Shown: positions 31,883 to 40,402 of the stretch, in pieces
Layout: each line of letters opens with the position of its first letter
Position numbering within the stretch: position 1 is the stretch's first letter
Source: an uncultured Synechococcus sp.
GTDB taxonomy: Bacteria; Cyanobacteriota; Cyanobacteriia; PCC-6307; Cyanobiaceae
DNA: 64,000 nt
Assembly: GCA_913049535.1 (NCBI GenBank)
Contig: CAJWYF010000001.1
Coordinates: forward strand, 1 to 64,000
Reading direction: 5' to 3'
The notes under the pieces: model-generated
Told to the model about the DNA's origin: nothing
The model's input: the letters and a program-made list of their open reading frames with translations, nothing else
The model's database searches: none
Translations under genes and position numbers: made by a program

Positions 31883-32332
31883 TCAAAGGGCCGCCGCCGG
31901 GACCGGTTCCGGGCCGTCGTTTAACCACTGCTCTAGCAACAGTGCAGCAGCGGCGCTGTCGAGTTGTCCGCTGCGGTCGCCGTGGAGGCCATGGCGCTCA
32001 GCGGCGGCCCAACTGCTGGTGTGTTCATTCACCCAGGCCAGAGGGAGGCTGAGGGCCAGGGCCAGCCTCAGGCCATAACGGCGGCAATGTTCGGCCTGCT
32101 CGGTGGGCCTACCGCTGCCATCGAGCGGTAGGCCCACCACCAAGGCCTGGCAGCGACGCTGCTGCACCAGCGGTTGCAGCTTGCTCAGATCGGTTGCAAA
32201 GCGCCCGCGTGAGAGGGCTGGCAGGGCGGTCACGCTGACGCCGAGCGGATCACAGCCCGCCAATCCGATGCGGCGGCGGCCGACGTCGAGGGCCAGCACC
32301 GAGCGCGGCTGGGGTCGTGCCCTCAGCGCCAC
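31883..32332 (-). CDS. yqgF: YqgF/RuvX-type putative pre-16S rRNA nuclease
   Basis: A 149-residue RNase H-fold protein. SVLALDVGRRRIGLAGCDP holds the first catalytic Asp, VVGLPLDGSGRPTEQA and VNEHTSSW hold the following conserved residues, and the last Asp is in LDSAAAALLLEQWL. It is implicated in 5'-end maturation of 16S rRNA. It overlaps the upstream GNAT-like gene by ten bases. Confidence 0.92.
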   Translation of the reverse strand: MALRARPQPRSVLALDVGRRRIGLAGCDPLGVSVTALPALSRGRFATDLSKLQPLVQQRRCQALVVGLPLDGSGRPTEQAEHCRRYGLRLALALSLPLAWVNEHTSSWAAAERHGLHGDRSGQLDSAAAALLLEQWLNDGPEPVPAAAL

Positions 32333-33354
32333 AACATCGCTTCTGGCACGGGCCGCTGGTTGGGCTGCAGCTGGCCCACCAGGCGCTCAAGGGTGCGGCT
32401 GGCCAGCCCCCCCATGGCGGGCAGCTCCTGACGGCGCCAAAGGCTGCGTGCCAGCACCAACTCCTCGCGGCCGGGGATGGCCCCTTGCTGCTCCAGCCAG
32501 GCCATACCGTCGTTGTTGCGCACATCGCAGCGCAGGGTGATGGGCATGCGCTCGCTGCAGGCCTGCAGCAGCAGCCTGGCCAGTGGCGGGCCCAGCAGCT
32601 GGGCCCAGGCTGGATGCAGGCTCAGTTCCACCTCCGTGGTGCCGGCATGGCTGCGTCGCAGCAGCCGGGCGGCTGCGACCGCCTGGTGCCGTTGCGTGTC
32701 CACCAGCAGCAGGCTGCCGGCCTGAGCGTCATCGAGGAGATCATCGCTGCGCAGGTCCTGCATCTGCCGCAGATGGGCTGGGGTGGCACTGAGCTCCAGC
32801 TGCAGCAACAGGGCGGCGTTGCTGCGGTCCAGGGGCTGCAGTTGCAGCTGTGGGGGCAATGCGTCGCAGGCGAGCAGGGACTCTGCGCGTTCCAATCGCC
32901 AGAGACGCTGCTGTTGCAAGGTCTGAAACCCCTGTTGCCTCAGTCCACTCAGCACGGCCGTGTCGTCAATGGCCGCCCTGGCGATCCAGCTCAGGGCACC
33001 TTGCACCGCACTGAGTGCATCACGGATCAGCAAGACGCTCGCTTCGCTGCGGCTTTGCACCGCGGCGTTGATGCTCAAGGCATCGATGCGCCAGCAACTT
33101 CCGCGTCGGTTGCATGGCTCAGCGATGAGGGCACCATTCACCTCGCCGTTGCGCCCCTGGGCCAGCCAGGCCAGTGGCGTGGGAGGACGCTGGCGATCGA
33201 TCAATCTCAGCAGCTGTTCCGGTCCGCGGCGCAGGGCCAGCTGCTGCAACCGCAGGTGCAAGCCATCGAGTTCCGCATGGCTCAGCCTGGCCAGATGCTG
33301 CAGGCCAAGCGGTCGCATTACCAGTGGATCGCACTGAGGACCGGGTGTCATCAA
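32323..33354 (-). CDS. Conserved cyanobacterial protein, possibly GNAT-fold
   Basis: A 343-residue soluble protein, Leu- and Gln-rich. The N-terminal half reads like a divergent acetyltransferase domain; a second repeat-like region (QLQPLDRSNAALLLQLELSA onward) includes HPAWAQLLGPPLARLLLQAC, which resembles a GNAT acetyl-CoA-binding helix. I do not see a clean catalytic motif. A tandem GNAT arrangement is inference. It overlaps yqgF by ten bases and lies 33 bases downstream of the CofE-like gene. Confidence 0.65.
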   Translation of the reverse strand: MMTPGPQCDPLVMRPLGLQHLARLSHAELDGLHLRLQQLALRRGPEQLLRLIDRQRPPTPLAWLAQGRNGEVNGALIAEPCNRRGSCWRIDALSINAAVQSRSEASVLLIRDALSAVQGALSWIARAAIDDTAVLSGLRQQGFQTLQQQRLWRLERAESLLACDALPPQLQLQPLDRSNAALLLQLELSATPAHLRQMQDLRSDDLLDDAQAGSLLLVDTQRHQAVAAARLLRRSHAGTTEVELSLHPAWAQLLGPPLARLLLQACSERMPITLRCDVRNNDGMAWLEQQGAIPGREELVLARSLWRRQELPAMGGLASRTLERLVGQLQPNQRPVPEAMLWR

Positions 33355-33387
33355 CCGTCCAGCGCTGCATTAATCCTATCGGCGCAC

Positions 33388-34575
33388 TCAGGCGCCGGTG
33401 CCCCGGACAATCACCAAGGGGGTGCGCTCGTTGGCGTTACCAGCTGGGTTGGGCTTGAGGGCACGCTCCAGCAGGGCAATGTCACAGCTGCTGCTCGCTG
33501 CAAGCACCTTCACCCGACCCAGGTCGTTGACATCGACAACGGCAACCCCGTGGCCAAGGCTGGCAGCGAGCTGCTCCACCACCTCCTGGCTGCGATCCGG
33601 CCCCAGCACAATGGTCTGGTCATACGGAGGGGTGGAGCCGGTCACATCATCGATCAGGCGAGCCTGTTCACCAGCCAGTCGGTAGAACCCACCCGGGCTG
33701 CCCGCCAGTTTCATCAGCGATCCCAGGAGCCAGGCCATCAATACCCGAGCGGGCCCCACCAGGTCGATCAGGCTCTGCAGGCCGCACGCCGTGGCCAGGC
33801 TGCTGGTGGGATGGAAGACGCGGCACAGCTGCCGGGCAAGGCCTGAGACCTGCAGCTGGCAGGGGTGGTGGTAGCGGCCCTGCATCACCGCCAGTGGACT
33901 TTCGGCCACGGTGAGGATGTCACCGTGCTGCATCACAGGCAGGGCATAGCGGCGCAGCACGGCGTCCACGTCATCCAGCACACCCAGCAGGTGGGTGGGC
34001 ACCGCCAGCACCTCGCAACGTTCCCCTTGGCGCCAGGGGGCGTTGTCGGCCGCCATTGGCTCGGGATGGCGCATGGGCACCAAAAAACCCTGGCGCCGCA
34101 AAGTGCGCCCGAAGGGCCCGTAGTTCCACCAGTGCACATCGATCCAGAGGGTGTCGAGCAGCTGATCAAGCCCCAGGCCCTGCAGGCTGATGCTCACGCG
34201 AGCCCGGGTGCGTTTGTGCCCTTTGACGATGTAAGCGAACCAATAGCCGTCCGATCGGCTCTCCTCATCAGGGTGCTGAGGCTCGATTCGGCTGGTGATG
34301 CTCACCTCCGTCAGGTCCCCCTTGCCCAGCAGGGTGGGAACCACAGTGAGTTCAGGCACAAACACCTCCATCCGCGGATGGGGGTTGCTGATCTGCAACT
34401 CTCCCTCCACCAGCCAGCGTCCGTCCTGGCGTCGCACGCACCAGTCAGTCGGCTGGAGTTGAAGTGGTGAGCGGGGGCGCAGGCGATGCCTCAGTTCAAG
34501 CCACAGCAGGGCCAGGCCCAGCACCAGCAAGGCGACAGCCGCAACCGCCAGCAGTGACAGCAAGGGGGAGAGCAT
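33388..34575 (-). CDS. CofE-like (F420-0:gamma-glutamyl ligase-like) cyanobacterial membrane-anchored protein
   Basis: A 395-residue protein with one N-terminal hydrophobic helix (residues 2-27). A soluble region follows with DGYWFAYIVKGHKRTRARVS and WIDVHWWNYGPFGR. The C-terminal half has GDILTVAESPLAVMQGRYHH and ATACGLQSLIDLVGPAR, a pattern resembling the COG1478 gamma-glutamyl ligase family that is often annotated in cyanobacteria. Its real substrate is unknown and the N-terminal half is specific to cyanobacteria. It heads the minus-strand run towards yqgF. Confidence 0.75.
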   Translation of the reverse strand: MLSPLLSLLAVAAVALLVLGLALLWLELRHRLRPRSPLQLQPTDWCVRRQDGRWLVEGELQISNPHPRMEVFVPELTVVPTLLGKGDLTEVSITSRIEPQHPDEESRSDGYWFAYIVKGHKRTRARVSISLQGLGLDQLLDTLWIDVHWWNYGPFGRTLRRQGFLVPMRHPEPMAADNAPWRQGERCEVLAVPTHLLGVLDDVDAVLRRYALPVMQHGDILTVAESPLAVMQGRYHHPCQLQVSGLARQLCRVFHPTSSLATACGLQSLIDLVGPARVLMAWLLGSLMKLAGSPGGFYRLAGEQARLIDDVTGSTPPYDQTIVLGPDRSQEVVEQLAASLGHGVAVVDVNDLGRVKVLAASSSCDIALLERALKPNPAGNANERTPLVIVRGTGA

Positions 34576-34708
34576 CTGACGGGGAAGTGCGGTGATGGGC
34601 GGAGGGTACCCGCACTCGCCCCTTGCAGCTTTCCCTAAGCATTGCCGTGAAGCAGGGCGTTAGGCCGTTCCTAGCTTGGGCGTGCGTGTGCCTTCTGGCT
34701 TTCACACC

Positions 34709-35098
34709 ATGGTTCATTCGAGCGTTGCTTCCTTCTTGAGCAAGGCCCAGGGCAGTGATTCGCTCAAGCAGCGCCTCCAGTCAGCGGATCTGGCTGAGCT
34801 GCTGGCCATTGCCCATGAACACGATCTGCATCTGGGGGAAGCCGATGCGCTCTACGCCCATGCGAAGCACGGCATGGAGCTGTGGGGCGTGGGCCACAGC
34901 GATCCCAAGCCAGAGTCAACCCCAAGCCAGGGGGTGGATGCGCTGCTGCAGGCAGCCCAGGACAACCCCCAGCTCCAGCAGGAGCTGGCTGGCGCCAATT
35001 TGGCCCAATTGCTGGATCTGGCTCGCCGCCACAACATCGACCTTGGCCATGCCCAGGCCCTGTATGAGCAGGCCCGCGAGCAACTTGAGATCTGGTGA
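34709..35098 (+). CDS. Tandem Nif11-domain-like protein
   Basis: A 129-residue helical protein made of two related halves. The first is SSVASFLSKAQGSDSLKQRL…AELLAIAHEHDLHLGEADAL, the second VDALLQAAQDNPQLQQELAG…AQLLDLARRHNIDLGHAQAL. Each follows the Nif11 helical pattern, ending in an aromatic WG or IW. No Gly-Gly leader cleavage site or Cys-rich core is present, so it is not an obvious lanthipeptide-type precursor. The ATG at 34709 is preferred to an upstream TTG at 34676. Confidence 0.7.
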   Translation: MVHSSVASFLSKAQGSDSLKQRLQSADLAELLAIAHEHDLHLGEADALYAHAKHGMELWGVGHSDPKPESTPSQGVDALLQAAQDNPQLQQELAGANLAQLLDLARRHNIDLGHAQALYEQAREQLEIW

Positions 35099-35163
35099 GT
35101 CGCCGGTTGTTCACGTCGGCTTAGCCCGCAGCCATTAGACGAACAGGAGATCTGTTTTCCGCC

Positions 35164-35421
35164 ATGAGCCAGGCCAACCTGGATCGTTTCTTGCAGGAGG
35201 CCCGCACCAATCTGGCCCTTAGCGACAAGATGAAGGAGGTCCGCTCTCACGATGAGCTGCTCAAGCTGGCCTCTGACCATGGCCATGCGCTGAGCAAAGC
35301 CACGGTGATCCGTCACCACTTGCACCGTCTGGCAGGCCTCAGTGATGAGGAACTGGAGACCCGCGACACGATGCTGTTTGACCGTGATTTCTCCGACGTT
35401 TTCGTTGGTCGCTTCATCTAA
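35164..35421 (+). CDS. Nif11-domain protein
   Basis: An 85-residue protein starting SQANLDRFLQEARTNLALSD…, with ELLKLASDHGHALSKATVI, a good match to the Nif11 pattern. It has a C-terminal extension ending FSDVFVGRFI. No Gly-Gly motif, Cys, Ser/Thr-rich core or neighbouring modification enzyme is present. AGGAG lies about 14 bases upstream of the ATG. It follows a tandem Nif11-like gene after 65 bases, suggesting local duplication. Confidence 0.75.
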   Translation: MSQANLDRFLQEARTNLALSDKMKEVRSHDELLKLASDHGHALSKATVIRHHLHRLAGLSDEELETRDTMLFDRDFSDVFVGRFI

Positions 35422-35429
35422 GGCGGGTC

Positions 35430-35963
35430 TCAGCTGCCGTAGCCGCTGTTGATCTCGTTGAAGCTGGTGCTGCTGCCCATGGCGCCGCTCAGCTCCAGGC
35501 CTGTGGCCTGGCTCAAAGCTGTTTCAATCGCAGCTGGATCCATCAGCCCGTCCACGTCATAGAGAACCTCACCCTGGCTGTTGATCACCAGCAGTTGGGG
35601 CACGGTGCCACGCCAATAGCGGGAGGGATCGCCCGCCTCTGCCTTGGGATCGACGCTGTAGGGATCACTGGGTAGGGCGATCACCTCAACCACCTTGCCC
35701 CAGCGGCCCTGCAGATCCGAGAGCAGCGGCGCGAAGTTTTTGCTGGCGGCGCTGTCATCAAGAAAAAACGAGAGCAGCACCGGTCGCTGCTGCCCAAGGG
35801 CCTCAGCCAGACTGATGTGGGGGGGAACGAGGGCTCCATCTCCTGCGTAAAGCGCAAAGATGTTGCCGTCGTAGCTGTCGGTCTCCCGGGCTGCCAGGGC
35901 CGGTGGGGCCACCCACAGCAGCAGGCTCAGCAGGGTTGTGGCAATGACCTGAAGCAGGTTCAA
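35430..35963 (-). CDS. Thioredoxin-fold protein lacking the CxxC motif
   Basis: A 177-residue exported or membrane-anchored protein. The start is a TTG at 35963 overlapping the DUF3685 stop (TTGA); upstream Met codons lie inside that gene. It begins with a signal-like helix (LLQVIATTLLSLLLWVAPPA, cleavage near ALA-A). The thioredoxin-like core has RPVLLSFFLDDSAASKNFAP where the CxxC would sit, and a cis-Pro region TVPQLLVINSQGEVLYDVDG. The protein contains no Cys, so it cannot be a redox enzyme. A structural or chaperone role is inferred. Confidence 0.78.
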   Translation of the reverse strand: MNLLQVIATTLLSLLLWVAPPALAARETDSYDGNIFALYAGDGALVPPHISLAEALGQQRPVLLSFFLDDSAASKNFAPLLSDLQGRWGKVVEVIALPSDPYSVDPKAEAGDPSRYWRGTVPQLLVINSQGEVLYDVDGLMDPAAIETALSQATGLELSGAMGSSTSFNEINSGYGS

Positions 35964-37621
35964 AGACGTTCGGGTTCGGTTCCGGCATTCTGCAGGCCGC
36001 GGCCCAGACCCTGGAGCACGCCGCGTCCAATCAGCCCGATGGCCCGTCCCAGCACGCGGGTGAGCAACAGCACGGTGAGGGAGCCAAGCCTGTTGATCAG
36101 CAGCTCTACCTGCGGGGCCAGCGCGTCTCGGGTCTCCAGCACCAGGGTGATGGCCTGCTGCCACCAGCTCAGCTGCCGCAGCTCTGCATCGCGCAATTCA
36201 TGCACAACCGACTGCTCCAGCTGGCCGTTGCCGATGTCGTAGAGAAGCCTTCTGCTTTCGTAGATGGCCATCGGTCGCTCCACAAGGTTCTGCCAGCGGT
36301 CCAGCGAATTGATGCGGTTGCGCTGCCGGTCCAGCTGTCTGGTGGAGAGCAGCTCGGGCATCAGCATCGAGCGGCGCAGTTCAGGCCAACTGCTGCAGCT
36401 GTTGAGCAGTTCACGGCTGATCAATTCAGCGTTGCGCACCACCCAGTTGCTCATCAGCTGTTGCAAATGCAGCAGCGCTGGTGGTTCATCTGCCGCCAGC
36501 AGGTGGCCGTCAATCAGCAGGGGACGTCCCTGGATCAGGGCCATCAGGCTGGGCAGCAAATCGGCAAGTTCAGGGTCTTCTGCGTTCAAGTCGATGCCGG
36601 CGAGCAGGGTCTCCGCCATCGGGACCAACGCACCATCGCGGGGCATCTGCGTGTAAGCACCCACCAATTGCTGCATGGCGCGCTGGCGCAGCAGCGGCTG
36701 CTGGGCTTGCCAGAGCTGCATGGCCTGCTCGGGGCCGGCTTCACCACATTGCTGGCGCAGGCGTTCGCTCAGCAGCCGGAATTCAGCCAGGAGGGCTTCA
36801 AACAGCTGGCGACGGCGCTGGGGGTTGAGGGCCTCAAGGGCCATCAAGGCCCCATGGCCATCGATGGATTCAACAGCGCCGATGGCGCGGGCCAGGCGGC
36901 CCTCGACAGCCTCCAGCACGCTGAGTCCCTGGCGGTTGGCCAGCACGATCTCAAGCCGTTGCTGCGGTTGATGGATGATGGCAACGGGGTCTGCTGCAGC
37001 GGGTGAACTGACGCTCTGCTGGGGTTGATCCCAAATCACGCCCAACAACTCGCGTGCCATGCGCAGCTCGCGCAAACGGCCCTGGATCAACAGGCGGCGC
37101 AAGCCCCGCACCCCTGGATTGCTGAGTTCGGTTTCAAGGGCCAGGCGCTCCTGATCGATCTGCCTGGCTCCACTGCTGAACAGCCACTGCCCCAATCCCT
37201 TGGTCACGCTGGCTGAGGCGACTGCTGCTGAAGCCTGCTCAGACTCCTGGAGCTGCACCACCCGGCCGCCATCGGCGAGCACGGCCAGGGCCTGGTCGAT
37301 GTCTGCGGCGCTGGGCTGATCGAGCAGGCCATCAACAGGGAGCTGCAGCAACCATTCGCGCCTGTAGCTGTGGCCGCTGGGCAGCACCAGCAACAAGGGA
37401 GACGCACCGCGCTGCTGCTGCCAAAGCTGCAGTTCATGGCGCAGGGTGGCCGCAGGCAGCACCTCAGTCAGCAACCAGAGCAGTAGATCCCCGCTGCCCT
37501 GTTCCTCGCGCCCCCTGCAGGGATGCAGCTGCCAGTCCTGATGCTGCTCCTTGAGGTAGGCCGCCAGGCTGTCCGCGGCCCAGCCGGCACCGATGAGCAG
37601 CACCCGTGTTGTCGTGGTCAT
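35960..37621 (-). CDS. DUF3685 (Ycf55-like) protein with receiver-like N-terminus
   Basis: A 553-residue cyanobacterial protein. Residues 1-125 (TRVLLIGAGWAADSLAAYL, LLLVLPSG, GLLDQP) resemble a degenerate response-regulator receiver without an obvious phosphorylatable Asp. The remaining 400 residues are helical and Leu/Gln-rich, with conserved-looking WQNLVERPMAIYESRRLLYD and a hydrophobic C-terminal LGSLTVLLLTRVLGRAIGLI. It matches the DUF3685/Ycf55 description. It is coupled to the Fur gene upstream (ATGA) and the thioredoxin-fold gene downstream (TTGA). Confidence 0.8.
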   Translation of the reverse strand: MTTTTRVLLIGAGWAADSLAAYLKEQHQDWQLHPCRGREEQGSGDLLLWLLTEVLPAATLRHELQLWQQQRGASPLLLVLPSGHSYRREWLLQLPVDGLLDQPSAADIDQALAVLADGGRVVQLQESEQASAAVASASVTKGLGQWLFSSGARQIDQERLALETELSNPGVRGLRRLLIQGRLRELRMARELLGVIWDQPQQSVSSPAAADPVAIIHQPQQRLEIVLANRQGLSVLEAVEGRLARAIGAVESIDGHGALMALEALNPQRRRQLFEALLAEFRLLSERLRQQCGEAGPEQAMQLWQAQQPLLRQRAMQQLVGAYTQMPRDGALVPMAETLLAGIDLNAEDPELADLLPSLMALIQGRPLLIDGHLLAADEPPALLHLQQLMSNWVVRNAELISRELLNSCSSWPELRRSMLMPELLSTRQLDRQRNRINSLDRWQNLVERPMAIYESRRLLYDIGNGQLEQSVVHELRDAELRQLSWWQQAITLVLETRDALAPQVELLINRLGSLTVLLLTRVLGRAIGLIGRGVLQGLGRGLQNAGTEPERL

Positions 37622-38070
37622 GGCTGCTTCAGGGGACGACCCTGCAGGTTGAGGCTGTAGTTCTCGATGCTGTAGCCGGTCTGCTCCTGAATCGCCTGCA
37701 GCAGCGGCTCGGGCAGGGTGATGTCCAGGTCGCGGATGCTGCCGCTCTCAAGACAGGTCAGATGGCTGTGGGAGTCAGCGCGGTGGCCGTAAAGACGCCC
37801 TTGGGCTTTCTCGAGGCACTCGATCACTCCGTGGCTGTGGAGAGATTCCAGGTTTTGGTAGACCGAGGTGTGGCCAATCCGGCGGCCATCGGCGTTGAGC
37901 TGCTCGTAGATCTCGCGGGCACTGAGGTGATCACCACTGCGCCACAGAATTTCCAGCACCAGACGACGCTGGCGGCTGAGCCGTAAGCCCTGACGACGGC
38001 AGAGCTGATAGGCATCATCCAGCCCCGAGAGGGTTAACGCCGGCTCTTTAGCAGGTGATGGGCCTTGCAT
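37618..38070 (-). CDS. Fur-family transcriptional regulator
   Basis: A 150-residue DNA-binding regulator. The winged-helix recognition region is HTSVYQNLESLHSHGVI and the dimer/metal region starts ECLEKAQGRLYGHRADSHSH. In the usual CxxC structural-zinc position it has CLES, with the second Cys replaced by Ser, and there is no second C-terminal CxxC pair. The subtype (Fur, Zur or PerR) therefore cannot be assigned. It heads an operon with the DUF3685 and thioredoxin-fold genes. Confidence 0.9.
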   Translation of the reverse strand: MQGPSPAKEPALTLSGLDDAYQLCRRQGLRLSRQRRLVLEILWRSGDHLSAREIYEQLNADGRRIGHTSVYQNLESLHSHGVIECLEKAQGRLYGHRADSHSHLTCLESGSIRDLDITLPEPLLQAIQEQTGYSIENYSLNLQGRPLKQP

Positions 38071-38087
38071 GGCCTCATCTTATGGAC

Positions 38088-38864
38088 CTAGCAAGGGGTG
38101 TTCCCGTTGGGATCAGCACTGGGATCCTGCAGCCGCGCTGGACCGATGGCTTCGAGGGCCTCTTTGAGCACCACCGTGCCGTCGTAGAGCGCCCGGCCGA
38201 CGATCACCCCTTGAACTCCGAGGGGTTCCAGCGGCAGGAGGCTCAGCAGATCAGCGACGCTGCCGATGCCACCGGAGGCGATCACAGGGGTGCTGCTGGC
38301 GCCGGCCATCGCCCGCAGGGCATCCAGATTGGGCCCGGCCAGGGTGCCGTCGGTGGCGATGTCGGTGCTGATGATCGCCGCCAATCCCAGGCCTTCGAAT
38401 TGCTGCGCCAGGGCCGTCGCTTCCGTTTTGGTCTCCGTGATCCAGCCCCGGGTGGCCACCCGGCCATCGCGGGCATCGATGCCCACCACGATCTTGTCGG
38501 GGTGGCGTGAGGCCAACTCCGCCACCAGCTGGGGCTGTTCAATCGCCACCGTGCCAAGAATCACCCGGTCCAATCCCACCTGCAGCAGGGCTTCAGCCCG
38601 TTCGGCGCTGCGCACACCGCCGCCCAGCTGCACGGGAATGTCGAGGGCGGCCGTGATCGCCTTCACCACGGCGTCATTCACCGGTTCGCCGCTGCGGGCC
38701 CCATCGAGATCCACCAGGTGCAGACGCTCGGCACCCTGCGCCTGCCATTGCAGAGCCTGATCCACCGGGTCATCGCCAAAGCGTGTCACCCGGTCGTAGT
38801 CCCCCTGGTGCAGCCGGACGCAGGAGCCCTGCAGCAGGTCGATGGCGGGAATGATCTGCATCAC
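38088..38864 (-). CDS. hisA: Phosphoribosyl-formimino-AICAR-P isomerase
   Basis: A 258-residue TIM-barrel enzyme of histidine synthesis. The first catalytic Asp is in [17 protein letters not shown] near residue 8, the second in [24 protein letters not shown] and [11 protein letters not shown] are the phosphate-binding loops. It starts 70 bases from the divergent SDR gene and ends 17 bases before the Fur start. Confidence 0.95.
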   Translation of the reverse strand: MMQIIPAIDLLQGSCVRLHQGDYDRVTRFGDDPVDQALQWQAQGAERLHLVDLDGARSGEPVNDAVVKAITAALDIPVQLGGGVRSAERAEALLQVGLDRVILGTVAIEQPQLVAELASRHPDKIVVGIDARDGRVATRGWITETKTEATALAQQFEGLGLAAIISTDIATDGTLAGPNLDALRAMAGASSTPVIASGGIGSVADLLSLLPLEPLGVQGVIVGRALYDGTVVLKEALEAIGPARLQDPSADPNGNTPC

Positions 38865-38934
38865 AAGCGCATTGCTGCGCTCATCCTCCCAATCGCCTCA
38901 ACGCAGAATGCTGCGGCAATTGAGCCGTCGGACC

Positions 38935-39855
38935 ATGGACATCCTGATGATGGGCGGGACGCGTTTTGTGGGTCGCCCCCTGGTGGGGCATTTCCTGCGC
39001 GCCGGCCACAGCGTCACGCTGTTCACCCGCGGCAAGCAGCCTCTGCCTGATGGGGTCGAGCATCTCAAGGGGGATCGCTCTGAGCCTGATGGCCTGGCGG
39101 CACTGGCCGGTCGCACATTCGATGTGATCGTCGACAGTTCAGGTCGCACTCAGGCCGACACCAGTGCCGTGGTGGCTCAGACAGGGGCGCCACGGCACCG
39201 TCTGGTGTACGTGAGCTCGGCGGGGGTTTATGCCGATAATCCCCGCCTTCCCCTCACAGAGGATGCGCCCACCGATCCGGCCAGTCGCCATGCCGGTAAG
39301 GCTGAGACCGAGTCCTGGCTGCGATCGGAGGGCATCCCTTTCACCAGCTTTCGGCCGACCTACATCTACGGTCCTGGCAACTACAACCCAGTTGAGAACT
39401 GGTTCTTTGACCGGATCGTCGCTGGCCGGCCGGTGCCGATTCCAGGCGATGGCAGCACGATCACCCAGCTTGGTCACGTGGAGGATCTGGCCACGGCGAT
39501 GGCGCGCTGCATCGAGGTGGATGCGGCCACCAACCGCATCTACAACTGCACCGACACCCATGGGGTCACCTTCCTGGGCCTGGTGCACGCTGCAGCCATC
39601 GCCTGCGGCAAAAATCCTGACCAGGTGGAGCTGCGCAGCTTCGACCCCTCCGGGCTGGACCCAAAGGCCCGCAAGGCCTTCCCCCTGCGCTTGAGCCATT
39701 TCCTCACATCAGTCCAACGGCTGCAGCAGGAGCTGGCCTGGTCACCGGTCTTCGATCTGGTGGGTGGACTGAAGGACAGCTTCAGCAAGGATCACAGTCA
39801 GCGTCAGGGTGTTGAGCCGGACTTCAGTCGCGATCAGACCCTGTTTCAGGACTGA
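38935..39855 (+). CDS. NAD-dependent epimerase/dehydratase family protein (CSP41b-like)
   Basis: A 306-residue extended SDR. The Rossmann motif is MMGGTRFVGRPLVGHFL, with YVSSAGVY in the catalytic Ser position and the family RPTYIYGPGNYNP block. Chloroplast relatives (CSP41) bind RNA and stabilise plastid transcripts and ribosomes; bacterial roles are unclear. The start at 38935 (MDILMMGG) removes a 31-residue extension that overlaps the hisA leader. It ends ten bases inside the convergent pgsA. Confidence 0.88.
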   Translation: MDILMMGGTRFVGRPLVGHFLRAGHSVTLFTRGKQPLPDGVEHLKGDRSEPDGLAALAGRTFDVIVDSSGRTQADTSAVVAQTGAPRHRLVYVSSAGVYADNPRLPLTEDAPTDPASRHAGKAETESWLRSEGIPFTSFRPTYIYGPGNYNPVENWFFDRIVAGRPVPIPGDGSTITQLGHVEDLATAMARCIEVDAATNRIYNCTDTHGVTFLGLVHAAAIACGKNPDQVELRSFDPSGLDPKARKAFPLRLSHFLTSVQRLQQELAWSPVFDLVGGLKDSFSKDHSQRQGVEPDFSRDQTLFQD

Positions 39856-40367
39856 CGCGCATAGCCCAGCGCTGAGCACAGCGCCAGCATCAGCGAGGGC
39901 CAAAACAACCACCAGCCGAGGCTGTGCAGTGCTGCTGCCACTGGCCACAGCGGCGGCCAGAGCAGCAGCAGCAAGGCGACGAACTGCAAGCTGGTCTTGG
40001 CTTTGGCGCTTAAGGACGCTGGGCCGCCGCTGCTTTGAACCGTGCGCCATCCGGTCACGGCCAGCTCGCGGGCCAGCAGCAACCAGATCGCCCATAGCGG
40101 CAGAAGCCCCTGCTGGCCGAGCCATAACAGCGGCGCCGTGATCAGGATTTTGTCGGTGAGCGGATCCACCCGTGCCCCCCAGGCGCTGCCACCACCGGCG
40201 CGCCGCGCAAGCCAGCCATCAGCGCCATCGCTGAGGCCGCCGAGCAGCAGCAGCACCCAGGCCAGTGGCGGGGCACCCTGCTGCAGCGCCACCAGCATGG
40301 GCAGCCCCAGCAGGGCTCGGCCCACGGTCAGGGCATCAGCGAGTCGACGCAGCTGTTGAGCGGTCAT
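39846..40367 (-). CDS. pgsA: CDP-diacylglycerol-glycerol-3-phosphate 3-phosphatidyltransferase
   Basis: A 173-residue membrane enzyme making phosphatidylglycerophosphate, precursor of the only phospholipid in thylakoids. The CDP-alcohol phosphotransferase motif is complete (DGWLAR…GARVDPLTD) at about residues 50-72. Four hydrophobic segments follow. It is divergent from the CBS gene across 35 bases. Confidence 0.93.
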   Translation of the reverse strand: MTAQQLRRLADALTVGRALLGLPMLVALQQGAPPLAWVLLLLGGLSDGADGWLARRAGGGSAWGARVDPLTDKILITAPLLWLGQQGLLPLWAIWLLLARELAVTGWRTVQSSGGPASLSAKAKTSLQFVALLLLLWPPLWPVAAALHSLGWWLFWPSLMLALCSALGYARQS

Positions 40368-40402
40368 GGGCGCTGCAGAATGCCAACAGTTGGGTTCCGC
40401 CC

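Noticed and set aside
32317-33846. 509-codon plus-strand open frame
   Set aside because: It spans the antisense of two recognised minus-strand genes and their junction; Gln/His/Ala-rich shadow translation.
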